Shown here: piece after piece, positions 60,354-64,000 of the stretch | Numbering within the stretch: the first letter of the stretch is position 1 | Layout of the letters: the number at the start of each line of letters is the position of its first letter | NCBI GenBank assembly: GCA_013339895.1 | Contig: JABACO010000004.1 | Span: 5,511,497-5,575,496 of the forward strand | Source: Ephydatia muelleri | Lineage: Eukaryota > Porifera > Demospongiae > Spongillida > Spongillidae | Reading direction: 5' to 3' | Length of the DNA stretch: 64,000 nt | Position numbers and translations under genes: made by a program | Notes under the pieces: generated by a model | Told to the model about the DNA's origin: nothing | What the model saw: only the letters and a program-made list of their open reading frames with translations | Database searches by the model: none

Positions 60354-60514
60354 GGGCTATTCCAGATAAAAATCGTACAGCCCCACGGATGACAAATCGG
60401 TTATCTGCGGTGGTTAGCTTTGATACTGGTAATATCCAGGGCAATTTATTAATAGTCCAGGGGAATTTATTTAGATGTCATCCGTGGGGCTGTACGATTT
60501 TTATCTGGAATAGC
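60354..60514. mobile_element. 161-bp MITE with GGGCTATTCCAGATAAAAA ends
   Basis: Left arm 60354-60392 and right arm 60476-60514 are reverse complements over nearly 39 bp (GGGCTATTCCAGATAAAAA, CGTACAGCCCCACGGATGAC). A 3-bp ATT flank on both sides could be a target duplication, weakly supported. Confidence 0.8.
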
Positions 60515-60634
60515 TCATTTCAGTTGGGTTTGAAGGGTACATACTTCTCATGGATTGTTTTCGTCGTATCATACCATTATCAAGCTGTGCAACCATACGT
60601 ACACCCCAACGTCCTCTGGGACGAGGGTAAGGAC

Positions 60635-60700
60635 TAGTTGGGCGTAGCCCGACCTTCGCGTATTGGCGCCAATACGCGAAGGTCGGGCTACGCCCAACTA
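60635..60700. mobile_element. 66-bp palindromic MITE, TAGTTGGG type
   Basis: Perfect hairpin from TAGTTGGGCGTAGCCCGACC to its reverse complement, centred on TTGGCGCCAA. It is flanked by exact 9-bp repeats GGTAAGGAC (60626-60634 and 60701-60709). Length, TAG..CTA ends and duplication size equal those of the 21036 element, although the sequence differs. Confidence 0.95.
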
Positions 60701-61071
60701 GGTAAGGACTAGTCTCGTACTGAGACCCAACTGTACGTAACGATGATCATCGCTAATGACATCACGTACAGAGGTCTGGAGAGAAATGGTTTACATTGTT
60801 ACATAATAGTTGTGTCGTCACAAATTCCGACTACGTCACTAATTCGAATCAATTATGGACTTCTGCAAAGTGTGCCGTACTTCGGTCGCAAATGATAGAT
60901 CTCGACGGCTACACGCGTCTTGTAGGGAAGGGATAGCGGTACTGGTATGTCAGCTAGCTGTAGGCATTTGTGCAGAGGAAGCAGTAGGGGAATTCAGTTT
61001 TGGCTACGCATGCAAGAAGTGCTTCGATGCAGTCATAAAGTACCAGGCTAAGAAAAAAGCGTTCGTTGCGC

Positions 61072-62080
61072 AGCGGCGGATCCAGGATTTCTGGAAGGGG
61101 GGGGTCTAATAACTATATTCACAAGCGGGGGTGGGTACTGGAGGGGGCGTTGCCCCCTCCCGTAACAGCTAGGTGGTCTGGGGCGAAGCCCCAGCCGCTT
61201 TTTCACTTTTGCGTTCATTTAGCATGAAAATAAGCATACTTTGAAAGTGTATTCAATATTGATAGAGCTCTAGCAAGCGCAATATTCGAATTGATTAATA
61301 TACGCGTGTAGAAGCCTGCGTGATAGAAAACTCTACGCAAAGCCATTGTGACCGTATTCTGGTCTAAACAAACACACACGTTTTACCTTTAATAGTATTA
61401 TATACCTACTTGATTTAGCTCTACCTGTTTCCTAAGATAAACTATCTTCTTTTGATCGCTTACTTCTTGCTCGCACCATTCCATCGCGCTGCAGTAATAC
61501 TAATTAAACACGCTTGGAGGGCCTTGGCTTTAGACCCCCCCCCCCCCACACACACACACACTCACACACACTTTGGGTCGAATGCTAACTCGCTAATCAG
61601 TTCACTCACGTTCACAATCATGCGTGAGTCAACGTGGTCGTGGATAAGGATAGCGAATAGAAAACTCTACGCAAAGCCAATTGTGACCGTATTCTGGTCT
61701 AAACGACACACACGTTTTACCTTTATATTATATACCTACTTGATTTAGCTCTACCTGTTTCCTGAGGTAAACTATCTTCTTTTGATCGCTTACTTCTTGC
61801 TCGCACTTCCATCGCGCAGCAGTAGTAATACTAATTAAACACGCTTGGAGGGCCTTGGCTTTAGACCCCCGCACACACACCACAACACATACACACACAC
61901 ACTCACACACACTTTGGGTCGAATGCTAACTCGCTAATCAGTTCACTCACGTTCACTGAACGCTTCGTTTTTCAACTCGTCTAATCATGTAATTAATTAT
62001 TCATAAGTTAATTTATTCATAGCTGGTCGGGCCGAGGGGGGGTCTTTAGACCCCTTAGACCCCCCCCTGGATCCGCCACT
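61072..62080. mobile_element. hAT-like MITE with AGYGGCGGATCC ends, nested
   Basis: Ends AGCGGCGGATCC and GGATCCGCCACT with adjoining G and C runs. The 7-bp direct repeat GTTGCGC flanks it (61065-61071 and 62081-62087). It shares the core TGGGGCGAAGCCCCAG with 28218-28563. Confidence 0.85.
61330..61960. repeat. tandem duplication of about 310 bp inside the hAT-like MITE
   Basis: 61327-61617 and 61658-61957 share long runs in the same order (AACTCTACGCAAAGCCA, ACCGTATTCTGGTCTAAAC, TATATACCTACTTGATTTAG, GGAGGGCCTTGGCTTTAGAC, TTTGGGTCGAATGCTAACTC). They differ mainly in the C run and CA repeats. Confidence 0.95.
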
Positions 62081-62358
62081 GTTGCGCTAGAAAAGGACCT
62101 GCTTGGTAAGCTATCTGCAAAGACGATGCAATCAGGTGAAGGCAGGAGTCAAGCGTCCCCGCGTATCGGCACATGCACATAGACGCCAGACTGATTGATG
62201 AGTGAGATAGATAAGGCTGTGTGTGTGTGTGTGTGTGTGTGATAACTAAGCAGCAGCTGAGCTGAATAGAACAGCTGCTGGGTCACCTTATGTGGTAATA
62301 ATAAGACCATATGTGGTGAAAATCAAATCACCATCAAAGTTGCAACTAAGGGACTTAC

Positions 62359-62613
62359 TTGGTCCTTCATTAGAGCGTTCAAAGAAGACACGATCAGGGC
62401 AATGCTACCTACGCGACTATACATATCGTCAAAAGCAAAGATGGCAAAGCATCTGAATTCTCCGCTCCCCGTCGGTAGGGTTACAAACACATCCGTTCCT
62501 TCTAGGAATGATTTTATTACCTTATACTGGTTTGGCCGAAGAGTGGAGTAGCCAAGCCTTTCTGATGCACGAGCTATAACACCATCTATTAATAACGTTG
62601 ACATTTCAATCAC
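62359..62613 (-). pseudogene. RecQ-like DNA helicase, first exon
   Basis: The minus-strand ATG at 62613 starts an 85-codon exon: ERLGYSTLRPNQYKVIKSF, EGTDVFVTLPTGSG and IALIVSSLNALMKDQ, the Q-motif, Walker A and motif Ia of RecQ/DEAH helicases. It ends phase 0 at a consensus donor (CAA|GTAAGT). Walker A reads GSGEF instead of GSGKS and about two residues after it are missing, so ATP binding would fail. The remaining helicase exons are absent. The ATG lies 176 bp inside the right transposon terminus. The paralogous fragment at 52560 has the same arrangement. Confidence 0.8.
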
Positions 62614-62814
62614 GCCGGACCTTTGGGTGTGGTTTCACGATTGGCATGCTAGAAATATGGCCAAAGCATTGGAATGTCTACGTCACAGATCGCTGGTGCA
62701 ACAACATTCGAACCATTTCTCTCTGTATGTGATGTCATACTGTAAGCGATGATCATCGTTACGTACAGTTGGGTCTGGGTACGAGACTAGGTAAGAACCG
62801 GCCATGGCCCGGAG

Positions 62815-62965
62815 GAACCAGTGATGCCGCGGTCAGCTATTATCGATCCGGTCACGTTCACGGCTAACCGTACCGGATCCACACGGTCACGTTGGCGGAC
62901 GAACAGTGACCGTGTTTTACCAATACGGTCACGTTGGCGGTTTGACGGTTGGCCGCCTGGAGCCC
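62815..62965. repeat. CpG-rich segment with repeated ACGGTCACGTTGGCGG
   Basis: ACGGTCACGTTGGCGG occurs twice (about 62882 and 62926) with further CGGTCACGTT and GGTCAC copies. The repeats could be protein-binding sites; the identity is unknown. It directly follows the transposon. Confidence 0.5.
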
Positions 62966-63333
62966 ATTTAGCCGCTATAATTAATATTTTTTTCTTTATA
63001 ATTATTGTATTGCGCGCGCAAGCTTAATGACGCGATGTCTAGCGCTACTTGACGATCAAATGAAGTGACGATTAGTATTACTTATTCCAAAACTTGCATG
63101 CCTATGCCTGCCATGCCTGCATGGACATGCCTGTGCCCGCTGTTTCACACCTATCTGATAGCATTGTTTTGTGGTTTGTCTATCTTTATAATAAAGGGTC
63201 TTTTTCTTATGCATCCATTTCCAATTCTATCTGTGTTCGTTGCAATAAAAGTGAATAAAGTTACCGTGCCATTCCAGCCTAAGTCAATCCCATCGCGTTC
63301 GAGATTTTCGCATGCTTATAGTGAGCAATATAG

Positions 63334-63904
63334 ATGTCTTCTATAAAAAAGCATTTGAGTGGCTCTGAAAAGCGGCGGAGAAAAGCAGAAGTCGAAGTCT
63401 CTGCTTCAAAACATCCGAAAATCAGTTCATTTTTTTCAGCATCTAGCACTCCTTTGTCGGCTGCAGATCAGTTTCCATCCGAGCCTTTTGAATCTTCATC
63501 TGATGCTGTAACAGTTGGCACTCATCATGTCGATGACGTTATTTCAGCCTCAGCACATACAGATCGAGCCAACAACAGAGGCACCAACACCAGCCACACC
63601 TGCTTGCATTGATGTTGCACCAGATGAATATATTTCGATGGATGATCTGCTCACTGAAACAGTTCATCAGGTCGATCAGGAGAGTGCAGCATTCATCCAT
63701 CAGATGGAAACCGACCTGCTTTGTGGTCTATTAGCGAGAAAATGGTGCAGTATTGGTTGCGAGTTGGTTCAGAGTTATGTAGGCACAGAGATGGAGTATA
63801 TACGAATTCTACAAGGCAAGGAAAGTCAAACAGGTAAATTGCTCATTCAGTTTCATTGCACGCTCAGTAGATACATTTTAAAAATTCATAAAGTAATTTA
63901 TTGA
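63334..63904 (+). CDS. N-terminus of a TTF-finger/hAT-type protein, partial and possibly decayed
   Basis: MSSIKKHLSGSEKRRRKAE followed by KHPKISSFFSAS resembles the basic leader of ZMYM1/TTF hAT transposases (LSGAxKRKxKxE..K..SFF). After 63600 the reading continues in another frame (ACIDVAPDEYISMDDLLTE to GKESQTGK at about 63835), implying one frameshift or a small intron. The window ends before a TTF finger appears. It could be a young hAT copy or a host gene derived from one. Confidence 0.4.
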
Positions 63905-64000
63905 GAGCGCATGCACTAACTTGCAATATATATTAGGCTGGCACGCTATATGAAATAATTATAATTATTAGGCATATTAAATTATTGATTGATTCATGTG

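Larger units (their letters stand above)
60855..62105 (+). pseudogene. CxxC..CxxC (ZAD-like) protein, first exon split by a transposon
   Basis: From ATG 60855 the frame reads MDFCKVCRTSVANDRSRR, then YACKKCFDAVIKYQAKKKAF, with Cys4/Cys7 and Cys53/Cys56 spaced like the zinc-finger-associated (ZAD) domain. The hAT-like MITE interrupts it at codon 72. Skipping that element and one copy of its GTTGCGC duplication, the frame resumes at 62088 and reaches a good donor (CTTG|GTAAGC at 62106). It was therefore a normal first exon before the insertion. ZAD-type domains mediate dimerisation of DNA-binding proteins in insects; any function here is inferred. Later exons are missing from the element. Confidence 0.6.
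60710..62789. mobile_element. 2.08-kb TAGTCTCG-family transposon carrying CxxC and RecQ first exons
   Basis: Left end TAGTCTCGTACTGAGACCCA and right end the reverse complement of TAGTCTCGTACCCAGACCCA; the arms continue with ACTGTACGTAACGATGATCA. Flanks are GGTAAGGAC (60701-60709) and GGTAAGAAC (62790-62798), a 9-bp duplication with one mismatch. Inside, a plus-strand exon starts at 60855 and a minus-strand RecQ exon starts at 62613, each near its own end and pointing inward. A 1-kb hAT-like MITE (61072-62080) has inserted, so the element itself is about 1.06 kb. It looks like an internally deleted copy that keeps both 5' exons. A 9-bp duplication fits Mutator-like elements best; no transposase was seen, so the superfamily is open. 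Confidence 0.85.

Overview
Eukaryotic, clearly metazoan DNA: spliced genes with GT..AG introns of 0.1-1.7 kb, a calpain-7, a DNA ligase IV fragment, TRIM/B-box/NHL proteins, and DNA transposons of the pogo, hAT and hAT-MITE kinds. The extreme density of (GT)n, (CCCT)n and poly-G/C tracts and the TRIM-NHL paralogues fit an invertebrate, possibly a sponge or cnidarian. That placement is an impression, not something the sequence proves. No bacterial genes, tRNA, rRNA or CRISPR array were recognised.

Left third (1-23 kb) is a gene-poor repeat graveyard. It holds a decayed TRIM-filamin-NHL gene (876-2554, minus), a pogo/Tigger non-autonomous element with TA duplications and a 57-bp-arm hairpin inside it (3604-4974), a decayed DDE transposase (5089-6400), two decayed TTF-finger hAT transposases (8247-9770 and 12892-14926), two more TRIM shreds (15065-15235, 20215-20435), three copies of a short GGGATC-ended MITE (the third at 31.2 kb) and several paired dispersed repeats.

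The middle (23.6-44 kb) is the genic part. A seven-exon gene (23682-27958, 375 aa) encodes a protein with a PGYMGHVHW motif, tentatively a sperm/ciliary microtubule inner protein. A complete 24-exon calpain-7 gene (29250-41367, 865 aa; every exon phase closes) follows, then a five-exon gene for a 201-aa coiled-coil protein with a C-terminal C2HC ubiquitin-binding-type zinc finger (42070-43820). Introns here are unusual: many start directly with (GT)n at the donor and end in long (CCCT)n tracts at the acceptor.

The right third (44-64 kb) holds a TRIM gene (RING, two B-boxes, coiled coil) that can be spliced in frame to a duplicated copy of the 201-aa protein's last exons, giving a TRIM-UBZ chimera (48996-51536). 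It also has a DNA ligase IV N-terminal fragment carrying several indels (55423-58623) and a nest of transposons at 60.3-62.8 kb.

The most interesting item is a transposon family with termini TAGTCTCGTACCCAGACC and exact or near-exact 9-bp target duplications, present as a 66-bp palindrome (21036), a 111-bp MITE (47829) and a 2.08-kb copy (60710-62789). The long copy keeps the first exons of two convergent spliced genes, a CxxC/CxxC (ZAD-like) protein and a RecQ-type helicase. A second truncated copy (52393) again has a RecQ fragment just inside the same terminus. A neighbouring 66-bp palindrome with related ends (TAG..CTA) sits in the same 9-bp target site.
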